This document shows positions 44,385 through 55,500 of a DNA stretch of 64,000 nucleotides, piece by piece (within the stretch, counting starts at the first letter, position 1; each line of letters opens with the position of its first letter). This stretch comes from Haploplasma modicum ATCC 29102 (GTDB taxonomy: Bacteria > Bacillota_I > Bacilli_A > Acholeplasmatales > Acholeplasmataceae): NCBI RefSeq assembly GCF_000687835.1, contig NZ_JHYB01000002.1, positions 476,050 to 540,049 of the forward strand. Reading direction: 5' to 3'. Position numbers and translations under genes: made by a program. The notes below the pieces were generated by a model, which worked only from the letters and a program-made list of their open reading frames with translations, made no database searches and was not told the origin of the DNA.

Positions 44385-45069
44385 TAAAAATATAATAAGT
44401 GTTCAAAACTTAACAAAAACCTACGGTAAAAAAGTTAAAACTGACGTTTTAAAGAAAGTTAATTTATCAATTAAAGAAGGAACATTTAACTGGATTATAG
44501 GCTCATCAGGTAGTGGTAAAACAACACTACTTAACTTAATAAGTGGCTTAGATGAAGCAACAAGTGGCCAAATATATATAGATAATGTCTTAATAACTAA
44601 TATGAACGAAAAAGATAAAGCAACGTTTAGAGCAAATCACTTAGGCTTCATTTTTCAGTTCCACTATTTACTACCTGAATTTACTGCATTAGAAAATGTT
44701 TTAATGCCCCTTAGAATTAAAAATCAAAAAATTACAAAAGAAATTAAGAAACAAGCTATCGAACTACTTTCTACAGTTGGACTATCCCACGTTTATGATC
44801 ACTATCCTAAAGAGTTAAGTGGTGGGGAACAACAAAGAACTGCAATTGCAAGAGCAATCATCGGAAACCCTAAATTAGTAATTGCCGATGAGCCAACAGG
44901 TAACTTAGATAGCATTAATGCCAATCAAGTTTATGACTTAATTAGAAAACTCCATAAAGACTTTAAAATGACTTTTATTATTGTTACTCATGATACTATC
45001 AAACCAATTAAAGGTGACCGTTTAATTACTTTAAAAGATGGTAATATTATTAAAGATGAGGTTTACTAA
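44377..45069 (+). CDS. ABC transporter ATP-binding protein (LolD/MacB type)
   Basis: ATPase of the FtsX-type system, 230 residues. Walker A is GSSGSGKTT (about 46-54), the Q-loop lies in LGFIFQFHYLLPEFTALENVLMPL, the signature LSGGEQQRTAIARAI is the MacB/LolD form, and Walker B is LVIADEPTGNLD. GAGGT is eight bases upstream of the ATG, inside the first permease gene. It is flanked by two permeases, so a heterodimeric membrane part is likely. Confidence 0.94.
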   Translation: MTSKNIISVQNLTKTYGKKVKTDVLKKVNLSIKEGTFNWIIGSSGSGKTTLLNLISGLDEATSGQIYIDNVLITNMNEKDKATFRANHLGFIFQFHYLLPEFTALENVLMPLRIKNQKITKEIKKQAIELLSTVGLSHVYDHYPKELSGGEQQRTAIARAIIGNPKLVIADEPTGNLDSINANQVYDLIRKLHKDFKMTFIIVTHDTIKPIKGDRLITLKDGNIIKDEVY

Positions 45070-45071
45070 TT

Positions 45072-46247
45072 ATGGTTTCTAAAATAGCTTTTAGATTTTC
45101 TAAAAAAAGTCCCATTCAAAGTATGATAATTTTTCTCACTATTTCTGTTGGGGTTGGTGTTGTTTTCTTTATTTTATGTCTTGGAACTATTTTAAAATCA
45201 ATGATTCTAGACCAAAGTACTTCTTATCAAGAACATTTAATTATTCAAAATAAAAGAGAGCTTAATTATTCAGATATCACTATGGACTTGATTAACGATT
45301 TAGAGCGTGATAATAGCGATATTGAGCTTAGTTTATATACAAGTACCATTAATGGCATGTTAGTTTCAGAAAATGGTCATAGCGGTCCTTTTTCAATGAT
45401 GTTAGCTAAAGGTAAAAATCCAAATGATTATATAAAATACTATGGTTTAGATGTTTCTAAACATTTAGTTGAAGGAAGAGTAAATAATCCTTTAGCATAT
45501 GAAATTATGCTTGATGATTATTATGCTAAGTCAAGTAACATAAATGTTGGTGAATATATTTACTTTACAAGTACCTACGGTCAAAACTTAAAGCTACTTG
45601 TAACAGGAACTTATGACCTAGGTTTATTTAGATTAAATAGAGCTAAAGGATATTTCGATTTTGACTTATTTGACAATAACCAAAATAAAAACTATTCAAC
45701 ATCCATAGTCTTTCAAGTTAAAAGTCCAATGGAAGTCGAAAAGACTTTAGATAATATTAAAAAACCAGTCCTAGATACTTTAGGTGATGTTAAAATATAT
45801 TCTTGGAAGTTTATCAATCCTGATGCTGAATTAATAAATTTAGCCCAAATTGCGGTTGTAACAACAATCGAAATATTTATTTCAATTGCAATTTTCGTAG
45901 TTGTCGTTAGCATGCTTAACTATCAAATTCAACAAAAATATCATCAACTAGGTATCTTAAAAGCAATTGGCGTAAAAGACTCTAAAATTTATAAAATATT
46001 TATTTATCAAACATTCATAATCAGTATTCCTGGTATTATTATCGGTCTAATAGGTGGTACTATCGTATTTACTGAATATGGTAAATATATGGTCTATCCT
46101 GATGGATCTCCTAGATTTAATATTACTTTTAATATTTTTGATTACTTCACTTCAGCATTAATAATTATTGCAACTGTCCTACTAGCAAGTGTTTTGACAA
46201 TTAGAAGACTAAAGAAAAAAACAATTATTGAACTTATAAAAATATAA
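45072..46247 (+). CDS. FtsX-like ABC transporter permease (second)
   Basis: Second permease of the cassette, 391 residues and the same topology as the first: one N-terminal helix (about 17-42), a periplasm-side-type external domain, and three C-terminal helices. The coupling segment VVSMLNYQIQQKYHQLGILKAIGVKDSKIYKIFIYQTFII matches the family. The external domain differs strongly from that of the first permease, so the two are not a recent duplication. No HlyD-like adaptor gene accompanies the cassette. It ends close to a strong bidirectional terminator that faces the surface-protein operon. Confidence 0.92.
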   Translation: MVSKIAFRFSKKSPIQSMIIFLTISVGVGVVFFILCLGTILKSMILDQSTSYQEHLIIQNKRELNYSDITMDLINDLERDNSDIELSLYTSTINGMLVSENGHSGPFSMMLAKGKNPNDYIKYYGLDVSKHLVEGRVNNPLAYEIMLDDYYAKSSNINVGEYIYFTSTYGQNLKLLVTGTYDLGLFRLNRAKGYFDFDLFDNNQNKNYSTSIVFQVKSPMEVEKTLDNIKKPVLDTLGDVKIYSWKFINPDAELINLAQIAVVTTIEIFISIAIFVVVVSMLNYQIQQKYHQLGILKAIGVKDSKIYKIFIYQTFIISIPGIIIGLIGGTIVFTEYGKYMVYPDGSPRFNITFNIFDYFTSALIIIATVLLASVLTIRRLKKKTIIELIKI

Positions 46248-46251
46248 TAAA

Positions 46252-46281
46252 ATGGCTTATTAGAAAGATCTAATAAGCCAT
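46252..46281. terminator. Bidirectional terminator between two export operons
   Basis: ATGGCTTATTAG (46252-46263) and its perfect complement (46270-46281) form a 12-base-pair hairpin with a six-base loop and T-rich flanks on both strands. It can stop the FtsX operon and the convergent surface-protein operon. Confidence 0.85.
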
Positions 46282-46285
46282 ATTT

Positions 46286-48379
46286 TTATTTAACTACTAT
46301 TTCAAATGTTCCAAGTTCTAATGATTCACCAATTTTTAGTCTTACAACATAAGTACCTGGTTTATTTGGTACTAATGGTCTTACTAATTCATTAGAATCA
46401 TTATAGTAAAGTAATAAATCTTTACCATTTTCATAGCCCTCAACTGGACCACTGTCTCTGGTATGTCCCTTAATTAAGTACTTCATTCCCTCAATTTTTG
46501 AACCATCTAAATTTTCAATTTCTACAATTCCATAAATTCCTTTAGATCCAACAATGTCTAAAATTGTATAAACTATATCTAAATTAAACATCATTGTTTG
46601 ATCTTTACTAATAATTAAATCTAACATTACACCATAATAATCAATTGAATCACCAATAATCATTTGCTTCTTAACAGCACCTGAGTTTAAAATCCAGCGC
46701 ATTCTATCTTCTGAGTTTGACCATAACTTAATTAAATTTTTTGAATCAGTAGAAACGCTAAATGGAACTGCAATATCAAAGAATCCTTGACCAGCAACAA
46801 TTACACTACCTTCTGGACTAGTTCCAGTTCCAATTTGCATAATTGATCGATATGCAACACCTTCATTCATATAATCAATATTATCGAATGTTCCTGTAAC
46901 AGTTAATATTGACTTAACTTCTTCAGTTGCTTCAATTCTAATTCCAATAATTCCACCACCAACGATTGTTGTGTTGTGAACTTCTACTAATGATCTATTA
47001 ACATATAAACCAGCATCCATATCAAAGTCTCCTTTAATAATCGAGTCAAATGAAGTTCTACCTTGTTCTAAGTTAAATGTCATATCTTCTAAGTAGCCAT
47101 TTGTTGTATTTTCATACATTACTTGATACTTACCTTTTTCAAAAACAATATTACTAAAGTTAACGTCATTTGATTTAACTTTTAAGAATATATTAATTGA
47201 AGTTGACATTACACTAATTTTTTTACCATCTCCAAATAAAGTCATTAGATAATCAACTACTAATTCATTAGTGCTCATATACTTAATATCACTGCCTAAA
47301 ATAATTCCTCTAACTTCATTATTAATTGCCTCAACAAATTCTTCTTCAGTATTAACAACAACTCCATTAACTAATAATAGTTTATCAGTTTTTTGAATAG
47401 GATTTTCTTTATCAGTTGGAATAAATTCCATATGGTATAAATATCCACCAACTGCCTTATCAGTATGAGTATAAGTAAATAATTTATTATTACGCATTAT
47501 TTCTTGGCCATTTAAATATAAGACATATTGACCTTTGCCAATTACATCTTGGTCTAATAAATTAAATGAGATAACTCTATCTTCAATATTATTTGAGTTA
47601 TATACTTTCTCACCTAATAAAGTAATACCAAAATCACCATAATTAACATCTAAATAGTTATCACTACTACGATATTTTCCAGCTTCAAAATAAATTACAT
47701 AAGTATAGAATTCATTAAATAAATAAGTATGTTTAACAACGATTTTATCATCTGTTACTAATTCATCTAAATTTTCTACAATAAAGCTTTCAGTTTTAAC
47801 TACTTCATTTAATTCATTACGTTTTTCAACAACAAATGAACCTGTCTTATGTGTTAAGTTACCAACTAGGGTTGCAGTAAATTCAATCTCATTTAGTGCT
47901 AAATCACCTAGTTTTAATTTAATGATATTATTAACCTTTTCACCTTCAAAATCATTTGTAAGAGTAATATGTGTTTCTTTTTCAACGATTTGAACTGGTT
48001 GAACAATGTCAATTGTTTCACTTTTATCATTTAATTTAAAACTAATAACTGCCTTAATATTTAATGTTGTTCTACGGTTAATTATTAATAAATAATCATA
48101 CATATCGATATTATCTTCTAATTCTTTATATTCGCTAATATCTTCTTGCATATACCATTTGATTTTAATATCTTCTTTTAAAATTTCATTTTCTTCAAAG
48201 TTCTTTAAAATAATTTCAAATGTTATATCTTCTAAATCTTCTATTGTATTAAAAATTTGTGTAGTTTCACCAGTAATTTTAAACTCTGCAGTTGGTTTTT
48301 TAGGTTTTAAGTCATCAGTAATTTCCGTACAACCTACAAGCATTAATGATAAAACTAATAATAAAAATATCTTTTTCAT
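46286..48379 (-). CDS. Lipoprotein with beta-helix-like region
   Basis: Last gene of the surface-protein operon, 697 residues. The lipoprotein signal is clear (basic MKK, hydrophobic core, lipobox LVGC with Cys17). Residues about 30-340 look like several beta-sandwich modules. Residues about 350-560 have short repeated strands with Asn turns (VVVNTEEEFVEAINNEVRGIILGSDI, VNRSLVEVHNTTIVGGGIIGIRI, ILTVTGTFDNIDYM), a pattern of right-handed beta-helix (pectate-lyase-like) proteins. No catalytic motif is evident, so binding or adhesion is likelier than cleavage. It is probably displayed outside the cell on the lipid anchor. I do not recognise a specific family. GGGGGAT precedes the ATG; it overlaps the previous gene by four bases. 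Confidence 0.78.
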   Translation of the reverse strand: MKKIFLLLVLSLMLVGCTEITDDLKPKKPTAEFKITGETTQIFNTIEDLEDITFEIILKNFEENEILKEDIKIKWYMQEDISEYKELEDNIDMYDYLLIINRRTTLNIKAVISFKLNDKSETIDIVQPVQIVEKETHITLTNDFEGEKVNNIIKLKLGDLALNEIEFTATLVGNLTHKTGSFVVEKRNELNEVVKTESFIVENLDELVTDDKIVVKHTYLFNEFYTYVIYFEAGKYRSSDNYLDVNYGDFGITLLGEKVYNSNNIEDRVISFNLLDQDVIGKGQYVLYLNGQEIMRNNKLFTYTHTDKAVGGYLYHMEFIPTDKENPIQKTDKLLLVNGVVVNTEEEFVEAINNEVRGIILGSDIKYMSTNELVVDYLMTLFGDGKKISVMSTSINIFLKVKSNDVNFSNIVFEKGKYQVMYENTTNGYLEDMTFNLEQGRTSFDSIIKGDFDMDAGLYVNRSLVEVHNTTIVGGGIIGIRIEATEEVKSILTVTGTFDNIDYMNEGVAYRSIMQIGTGTSPEGSVIVAGQGFFDIAVPFSVSTDSKNLIKLWSNSEDRMRWILNSGAVKKQMIIGDSIDYYGVMLDLIISKDQTMMFNLDIVYTILDIVGSKGIYGIVEIENLDGSKIEGMKYLIKGHTRDSGPVEGYENGKDLLLYYNDSNELVRPLVPNKPGTYVVRLKIGESLELGTFEIVVK

Positions 48380-50175
48380 TTAGTATCCCCCTTTGGATAG
48401 TAATCTTTATCTAATAAATATATTATAAATGGACTAGATCCTCCAATTGAAGGATGCATAGCTTCAACCAAATTTGGTCTTCTAATTTTTCTAATTAATT
48501 GTTCTGTGCTATCTTTACAATTAAAATTAACGGTATTATAATTCGGTCTTCCACCACGAATCATAATAACTGGATTAACATAATAATCCCTACCTTCACG
48601 GTATTGAACATCTTTAAATTCATCTGATTTTAATTCTTTTAAAATATAACCAAAATTATTTGAACTTAAAGCACCAGTTGCATCATCTAAATTTCGCCAT
48701 GAATCAGAAGTTATTGCTTGAACTCCATCTTTTTCATTTAAATTTATTTGACCCAAACCATCTCCACCATAGGCATTTTGTAAAACAATACCAATTGCTG
48801 TATAACTAATTTTTAATTTAGATATATTAGCAACTACAGTATAATCATCGTAAAATTCAATTTTATTAGCCTCAACTTCTAAAGCTGCTAAAAATGAACC
48901 AATTAATTGATTATTATCAATTTCAAAGACTGTTGCAGATTCGATACCACGTTTATTAGTATCTGAAAAACCTTTAATAGAAACATTAAATCTACCATTT
49001 TCAATAATGTTATTTTTCATTTCCATTTTACGATCTTTACTGCTTCTAGCAATCATTCCAACGTTTATTATATTTTCATATGGTTGGAAGTTTTCATCTA
49101 ACCTACCAATAATATGTGTATCATATAACCCACTATTATTACCGTTAAATTCTATTGCATATGCACCTATCTTTGGTAATTTACCTTCATCGTCTTTTTC
49201 ATAAAGTGCTAAGTTTGAATGATTAATTTGTAAATTATTACCATACAACTTTACACCGTTTCTAAATACTATTTGATTTGATAAATATATATTTCTTAAA
49301 ATATATAAATTCCCAGTAATATTTTCATAACGTTTAAGTTCATTTTCATTATGAATATTATATCCTTCAAAAACATTAAAGCTATAACTACTATTTTTAA
49401 TTAAACCTCTCGTTGATATTTCAGCTTTTTCATTAATTTGAATAATTAATTTACCTCGTCCATCAACTGACTCATCAATTGTTACATCTTTAATAAGTCC
49501 ATTTTTTAGGCCAAAATCAATATTACTTGCATTTTGTTTTAAACTTTCCTTTAACTTTTCATCATCAGATAAAACAGTTTTAGGAAAATAAGTAAATCCT
49601 AATTCAATTTCATTACTACTACCAAACTTATAATTGCTATGAACTTTAGTAAAATCAAAAACTACACCTTGAATTTCATCTTTAGGAATCGACTCATCTG
49701 CAATATAGATATCACATAAATCACTATGTTTACCATCTTTTGTAATAACATTTAGTTGAACAAATCCGTATTGTTTACTACGAATTTTAAAAGTAATAAT
49801 TCCACCATTAATAAAGTCCTTATTATCATAGAGGCCAACCTCAATGATATTTACTTCATCATTATAAATTACTGGACTTCCTGATCCACTATATTCAAGA
49901 TATTTAAAACCATCTTCATCATATAAATCAAACCCTAAATTACGTGCATTACCCGGTTCAATTGTAAATTTAATTTCCACATCTTCTTCCAATTTACTAA
50001 TATTAATATTGCGGTAATTTAAACTACTAATATTTTCATTTTCTTTATTTAAATCAAAGGAAACAGAAGAAACTGCAAGAGGAATGTAATAACCAATGAC
50101 GGTTGATGAGAATGTCACTATTGCAAATATTAATAGTGGAAATGATAGTAAAAACATAATTAATATTTTTTTCAT
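48376..50175 (-). CDS. Surface protein with N-terminal anchor and beta-helix-like region
   Basis: This 599-residue protein begins with a strong hydrophobic signal or anchor (ILIMFLLSFPLLIFAIVTFSSTVIGYYI) but has no lipobox Cys, so it is secreted or held by an uncleaved helix. Residues about 45-270 look like beta-sandwich domains. From about residue 275 an elongated strand-turn pattern appears (NITGNLYILRNIYLSNQIVFRNGVKLYGNNL, IEFNGNNSGLYDTHIIG, NIIENGRFNVSI), resembling the parallel beta-helix of the neighbouring lipoproteins. The three surface proteins of the operon therefore share a build. Function and ligand are unknown. It overlaps both neighbours by four bases (ATGA). Confidence 0.72.
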   Translation of the reverse strand: MKKILIMFLLSFPLLIFAIVTFSSTVIGYYIPLAVSSVSFDLNKENENISSLNYRNINISKLEEDVEIKFTIEPGNARNLGFDLYDEDGFKYLEYSGSGSPVIYNDEVNIIEVGLYDNKDFINGGIITFKIRSKQYGFVQLNVITKDGKHSDLCDIYIADESIPKDEIQGVVFDFTKVHSNYKFGSSNEIELGFTYFPKTVLSDDEKLKESLKQNASNIDFGLKNGLIKDVTIDESVDGRGKLIIQINEKAEISTRGLIKNSSYSFNVFEGYNIHNENELKRYENITGNLYILRNIYLSNQIVFRNGVKLYGNNLQINHSNLALYEKDDEGKLPKIGAYAIEFNGNNSGLYDTHIIGRLDENFQPYENIINVGMIARSSKDRKMEMKNNIIENGRFNVSIKGFSDTNKRGIESATVFEIDNNQLIGSFLAALEVEANKIEFYDDYTVVANISKLKISYTAIGIVLQNAYGGDGLGQINLNEKDGVQAITSDSWRNLDDATGALSSNNFGYILKELKSDEFKDVQYREGRDYYVNPVIMIRGGRPNYNTVNFNCKDSTEQLIRKIRRPNLVEAMHPSIGGSSPFIIYLLDKDYYPKGDTK

Positions 50176-51821
50176 TTATGTAACACCGCCTTATTAATTT
50201 TAATATACCCACCTATCGCATAAATTACCATTATAGCGCTAAGAATTGAATATAGTATTAAATTAACTTTATAAGCTGTTAATCTGATTACTAAAAACCC
50301 AAATAACTTAAATACTCGCTCACCAGGAAATAGTTTTGCAAAATATGGAATAAAAATTAAAATCATTCCCCCAACTACTGCAATAATTAATGCACTAAGT
50401 AGTGATTGATACATATTTATTCCCTCATCAATTCCTCCATCATTTGAAGTAAATTGTGGATTCTTATAATCTTTGGTTACCGCACTAAATGTATACCCTA
50501 AAATAAACATCATTGACATTAAAAAGATATATAAAGTATCAGTAAAATTTAAGAAATTAGCAAAGTATAAAACTGATAAACTAACAGTAATCATTACAGT
50601 ATTTAAAATTAAACCAAATGATAATCTAGCAAGAATTTGTCTAAAGTATTTTATAGGAATAATTTTTGAAATATAATTTGCTTCTTTTTCCCTACTTATT
50701 AAAGTACCCTGGAAGCTATTTGCAAGTAAAATAAAGATTAATACTGTTAAGAAAGTTATACCTGGAACAATTTCTTCGCCAACTGCTTTCTTTCCAGCCT
50801 CATCAGTTAACTTTATTGTTAAGAAAACAAAAATTGGCATTAAGATATTCATAACAATTGCTTGGAAAGCATAGTTAGGGTTTCTTGTCATAATTTTTGC
50901 TTCTTTAGCAACTATTGAAGATAACGGTTTTTTTACTTTTAAATCCTTTTTGATTTTATATGTTTGTTTAATATTTTCATTACTTAAAGCCTTAAAGTAA
51001 AACAACTTTAAGATATAATATGAAAATAATGAAACAACTAATAAGATACCTACTAAAATCCCTAAGTTTAGATAAAAATTATCATAAACTAACATATCAT
51101 AAAATATGCCACTAAGCTTTAAGGAAGATACGGTATTTTTAAGTTCAAGAATTACTGATTCAGGAATAATTGGGGTTGATTGATTGCTTGTTAAATTAAT
51201 AAACTTTAAGATAACTTGAACAAAGCCAATATAACCTACGAAAAATATTCCTAAAATTAAAATAATTGAACCAATTAAAACAAATTTATTCTTCTTAATA
51301 TATTTCATAAAATAAGAAGCAGGTATTGCAAGTAGACTTGCAATTGAAAGTGGCAATAATGGTAATATAACAGCAATAAGTAAAAGCCTTAAATAATAAA
51401 AGACATTTGAATTATTAACTAAACCATAAACACCTGCAGTTACTGATAAAAAGATAATTGAAATTAATAATTGATTAATATACATATAGATAATCTTTGA
51501 TAAAAAGATTACTTCTTTTTTTACTGGTAACTTTGCATATATTTCATTGTCTTTATTTTGAAATAACTGTTTTAAAATATTTACAATTTCATGTAGCACT
51601 AAAACAATTAATAAAATAAAGAAAGTTGTTGTTAAATAAATATCATCTAATCTAAGTTTGGAAAAGGTTGTTGTTAATTGAAATAAAATAAATCCAAGTA
51701 ACCCCAAAAGTCCAAACGATAAAACCACTAAAGCAAAAATTCCGGCAATATTTTTCGGGTTTAATTTTACGCCATTTAATCTGTTTCTCTTAAAGTGATT
51801 TTTAAGAAGAATAAGTATCAT
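50172..51821 (-). CDS. ABC-2-type exporter permease
   Basis: Membrane permease of 549 residues with about twelve helices, encoded directly after its ATPase (ATGA overlap). The N-terminal half holds NIAGIFALVVLSFGLLGLLGFILFQ and KLPVKKEVIFLSKIIYMYI; the second half holds EAKIMTRNPNYAFQAIVMNILMPIFVFL and ISREKEANYISKIIPIKYFRQILARL. This fits the large Firmicute ABC-2 exporter permeases, in which the basic LPVKK and REKEA...PI segments contact the ATPase. The substrate is unknown. Because it is embedded between three large surface-protein genes, export or placement of these proteins or their ligands is the natural hypothesis. Confidence 0.85.
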   Translation of the reverse strand: MILILLKNHFKRNRLNGVKLNPKNIAGIFALVVLSFGLLGLLGFILFQLTTTFSKLRLDDIYLTTTFFILLIVLVLHEIVNILKQLFQNKDNEIYAKLPVKKEVIFLSKIIYMYINQLLISIIFLSVTAGVYGLVNNSNVFYYLRLLLIAVILPLLPLSIASLLAIPASYFMKYIKKNKFVLIGSIILILGIFFVGYIGFVQVILKFINLTSNQSTPIIPESVILELKNTVSSLKLSGIFYDMLVYDNFYLNLGILVGILLVVSLFSYYILKLFYFKALSNENIKQTYKIKKDLKVKKPLSSIVAKEAKIMTRNPNYAFQAIVMNILMPIFVFLTIKLTDEAGKKAVGEEIVPGITFLTVLIFILLANSFQGTLISREKEANYISKIIPIKYFRQILARLSFGLILNTVMITVSLSVLYFANFLNFTDTLYIFLMSMMFILGYTFSAVTKDYKNPQFTSNDGGIDEGINMYQSLLSALIIAVVGGMILIFIPYFAKLFPGERVFKLFGFLVIRLTAYKVNLILYSILSAIMVIYAIGGYIKINKAVLHK

Positions 51822-52525
51822 TTTTTAACGATATCCTTAAAATGATTATGAATATTATCTATTTCTTCTTTTGTTTCAAATAAACCTTTAATTTCACCCT
51901 GATCAATAATTGCTACCCGATTACATAATTCCTTTACTATAGGTAAAATGTGTGATGAGAAAATTATAGTATTACCCATCTTTGCATAATTAATCATAAA
52001 CGCTTTAATTTCATCCATTGAAAATGGATCAAGACCGACAAGTGGTTCATCTAAAATCCACAACTTCGGATAGTGGATAATTCCCCCCATAATAGCAATC
52101 TTTTGTTTCATCCCGTGAGAATATGCTTTGATTAAAACATCAAGCGCTTCTGTCATCGAAAACATATCAGAAAAAAATTCAATGCGAGAATCTCTTAACT
52201 CTTTACTTACATTATAAACATCAGCCATAAAATAAATATATTCACGACCTGTTAACTCCTCAAATGTTGCATGATTATCTGGTATATATCCAAGTGATTT
52301 TTTAGCATTAATTGGTTCTTTAATCATATCAAACCCATTAATAGTAATAGTGCCCTGATCAAATGTTTGAATACCTGTTGCACATTTAAATGTTGTTGAT
52401 TTCCCAGCACCGTTTAAGCCTAAAAACCCGAATATTTCTCCGGGTTTTAAGCTTAAACTTATATTTTTTACTGCAGGATTTTTGGATCCTTTGTATGTTT
52501 TAGTTAACTCTTTAATTTCAAGCAT
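51818..52525 (-). CDS. ABC-2-type exporter ATP-binding protein
   Basis: ATPase of 235 residues. Walker A is GLNGAGKST, the Q-loop region is LGYIPDNHATFEELTGREYIYFMADVYN, the signature is SHGMKQKIAIMGGI (a degenerate LSxGQ with SHGMKQ, common in this group), Walker B is LWILDEPLVGLDP, and the H-loop is IFSSHI. The ATG at 52525 is preferred over the TTG at 52534 because AAGGAAG then lies nine bases away. It follows the giant lipoprotein gene directly and ends in an ATGA overlap with the permease. Confidence 0.93.
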   Translation of the reverse strand: MLEIKELTKTYKGSKNPAVKNISLSLKPGEIFGFLGLNGAGKSTTFKCATGIQTFDQGTITINGFDMIKEPINAKKSLGYIPDNHATFEELTGREYIYFMADVYNVSKELRDSRIEFFSDMFSMTEALDVLIKAYSHGMKQKIAIMGGIIHYPKLWILDEPLVGLDPFSMDEIKAFMINYAKMGNTIIFSSHILPIVKELCNRVAIIDQGEIKGLFETKEEIDNIHNHFKDIVKK

Positions 52526-52530
52526 TAATG

Positions 52531-55500
52531 TCAACTTCCTTCCTTGAAGTTAGATTGAATCTCTGAAAGCAAGGTAAACATGTAATATAATACTTCCTCA
52601 TATTCTAAACTACCTACAAATAATAATGTATTGTAAAGTTCCTCAACAGCATCAACATAATCAATAAGTTCACTTCTTCCAGAATTTAAAATAATATCTT
52701 TTATTTCTTCAAAGGACTTATCAATTGTTTGATCAAGTAGTTCATCTTCAACATTTGCTCCTGAGGCATATATATAACCCTTCATGCTAACTCCAAATGC
52801 TCTTTCATAACCTTCATTTAGTTCTGGCATAATAAATCCTAGTCTTACAGAGTCTTTATACCCTAAATAAATATAATCTTGATTATTTAATAATTCATTT
52901 TTAACATCAATTGTTCCATTTAACAATGCACTATCTAATTCTAGTTTATGTACAATCATATCTACATTTTCACTATAATCAATATATACACTATCAATAT
53001 AATAATCTATTTCAGTCGGGAATAAGAATCTTACCATAAGATTTTCTGTATTTATTCCTTCTAGATCAAGAATAATTAACATTTCTTCATTAATATAGGT
53101 TTTTGGATCAACTGAACCTTGTGAAATCCATTTTGTTCCATCCCAAACTTCAATCTTTAATTTTAATATACTATCAAATATATTTTGAATTGCATATTGA
53201 GCTTGTGTATTATTCATTAATGCTTGATCTAACCACCATAAGTTATCTTTTGCACCAATTGAATTTAAAATTGGAAGTAATACACCTAATGTGTTACCAA
53301 CTTCTCTTGGTGTAAGCATTAGTTTTGCAGAATTAGCATTACTAGGCTTTTCAAATGTAGCAATAAAGTAGCTTAATAATTCTTCAGTGTAACTTACGTT
53401 TGCCATTATATTATCGTTTGATAAAACTTTTTCTAAATAAGAAATACCGTTTTGATCCATAAATGATATCGGTGATATTCTTTCTTTAATTGTATGTGGA
53501 TTTCCATAAACATCAAACATTGCGTCTATTACTCCTTGATTAGCAACGTAATCAATTACATATAAGTTCGCTTTATTTAAAGCTGTTATAGAATCTCCTT
53601 CTTCAATAATTTGAATGTAATATACACCATTTTGATCTTGTAATAATCTTAAAGTACCGTATGTTGTTCCTTCTACTGCTTTTAGCATTGAGAATGAAAT
53701 AGGTTCGTGTTCAAAGTGTAAATTGCCATTTGCATTTTCACTATAAATAAATGGTGAACCAGTAGTTGTAAATTGGTCTGCAGAAACAGAATAGATTTTT
53801 CCTTCAAATTCAATTTCAGCTGATAAAATGTGTGTAGTGGTACCTGACAATGGTTTGTCTGCTTTAAATGTAGTTTTTACAATACCATTTTCATTTGTAG
53901 ACACAATATCACCATCACTCCATTTACCAGTTCCACCAGACAACTTAATATCAAGATTTGGAATACCATTGCCATTTATATCTTTCACAGTAATGGTTAC
54001 TGTATTAGTAGTATTATCATTATTATGTGTAACTTCAATTGTAAATGTTTCAGGTTCTGCTATCCATTTTGCATATAAAGTGATATCACTAGAAATCTTA
54101 TTTGTATTATTATATGGTTCATTAAATCCTGAATCATAGTACCATCCTAAGAAAATAAAATTCATTTTTGTTACAGTTGAATATTTATTAATATCAAATA
54201 TTAAACCTTTTAAAATTGTAAACTTATCTATTTCTAATCCATTATTATCTTTTACTATTCCATCATTGGATACAAAATTAATATTTACATAACTTGGTGA
54301 TGGATTTGCATAAAAATCAACGAAACCATTTTTTAGAACTATGTCAACCAACTGTGTAGTACCATCTACTAATTCATCTGTAAAATACATTGTTTCTGGA
54401 TCAAACCATTCTGGTAATATAAACGGATTACCATATGTTTGCTCAATCTCATCGATAATTCCACTTCCGTCATTTTTGTGGAATCTCATATTTGTTTTCC
54501 AAACAGATCCTTCACCACATATAATATATTCGCCTAGAACTTCCATCTTCTCATCATTTAATGTATATAAATAGTGATCTACCACTTTTTGTTGCTTATT
54601 TACTAAATCAATCATTGAATGTTCAAACTTAGAATCTCTATAGAATGTAATATTTGCAGAAGAATTTGTTCTAATCTTTCCGGCCATTAAACCATAAACA
54701 AATATATCACCATCAATTATTAGTGTTGCTGAGTCATTAGCTGTGTAGCCTAACTTAGCATTTGGATTTCTTAAAACCGGTTTTTCTAGGAACGCATCGT
54801 TTGTACTTAGACCGTATCCGGATTGACCATTATTGTAACTATATTCATTTTCATTAAGAACAATTATGCCTCCAATTGATGGAACTGTAATCTTAGAGGT
54901 ATTATCAACTTCGATTAATGATCCTGGTAACATTTTAATTACTGAGTTTACATTAACTATAGAATTATTTGTTACGTGAACTTTAAAATTACCTGGGAGT
55001 GGCAAATACTTATCTTTTGTAGTTATTGCAACACCTGAATAACTTACTTGAATGTTATTAATATTTAATTCTGCATTATCCAATGTAAAATTAATATCTG
55101 CATTTTGACTATTGAATTCCTTGATTATAGTTCCATCTAATAAAGTAAACATATAATCTTCAGTATTTCCAACTATTTTTACATCAATAACTGTGTTTGT
55201 AAGAGTAAATCTTAGGTGTGCCATTCCATAATATGAAGCATCTTTATTTATCACTAATTTACTTTCAATATGATTTAATCCATACTGATCAAAAGGAATA
55301 ACAGCCCCATAATGTGTAGAAGTAAAACTACCGCCTGGAAAGTTTGTAATTAACATTTGTTCTTTTACCGTAGACCCGGCACGGGCAATAATCATACCAT
55401 CACCGTAGATAAATCCATGAACATCTAATAAACCTTTATCACGTATTGATAAAGTAGCACTTGAACCTATCTCAAACAACGCATACTCTGAATCAACAAC

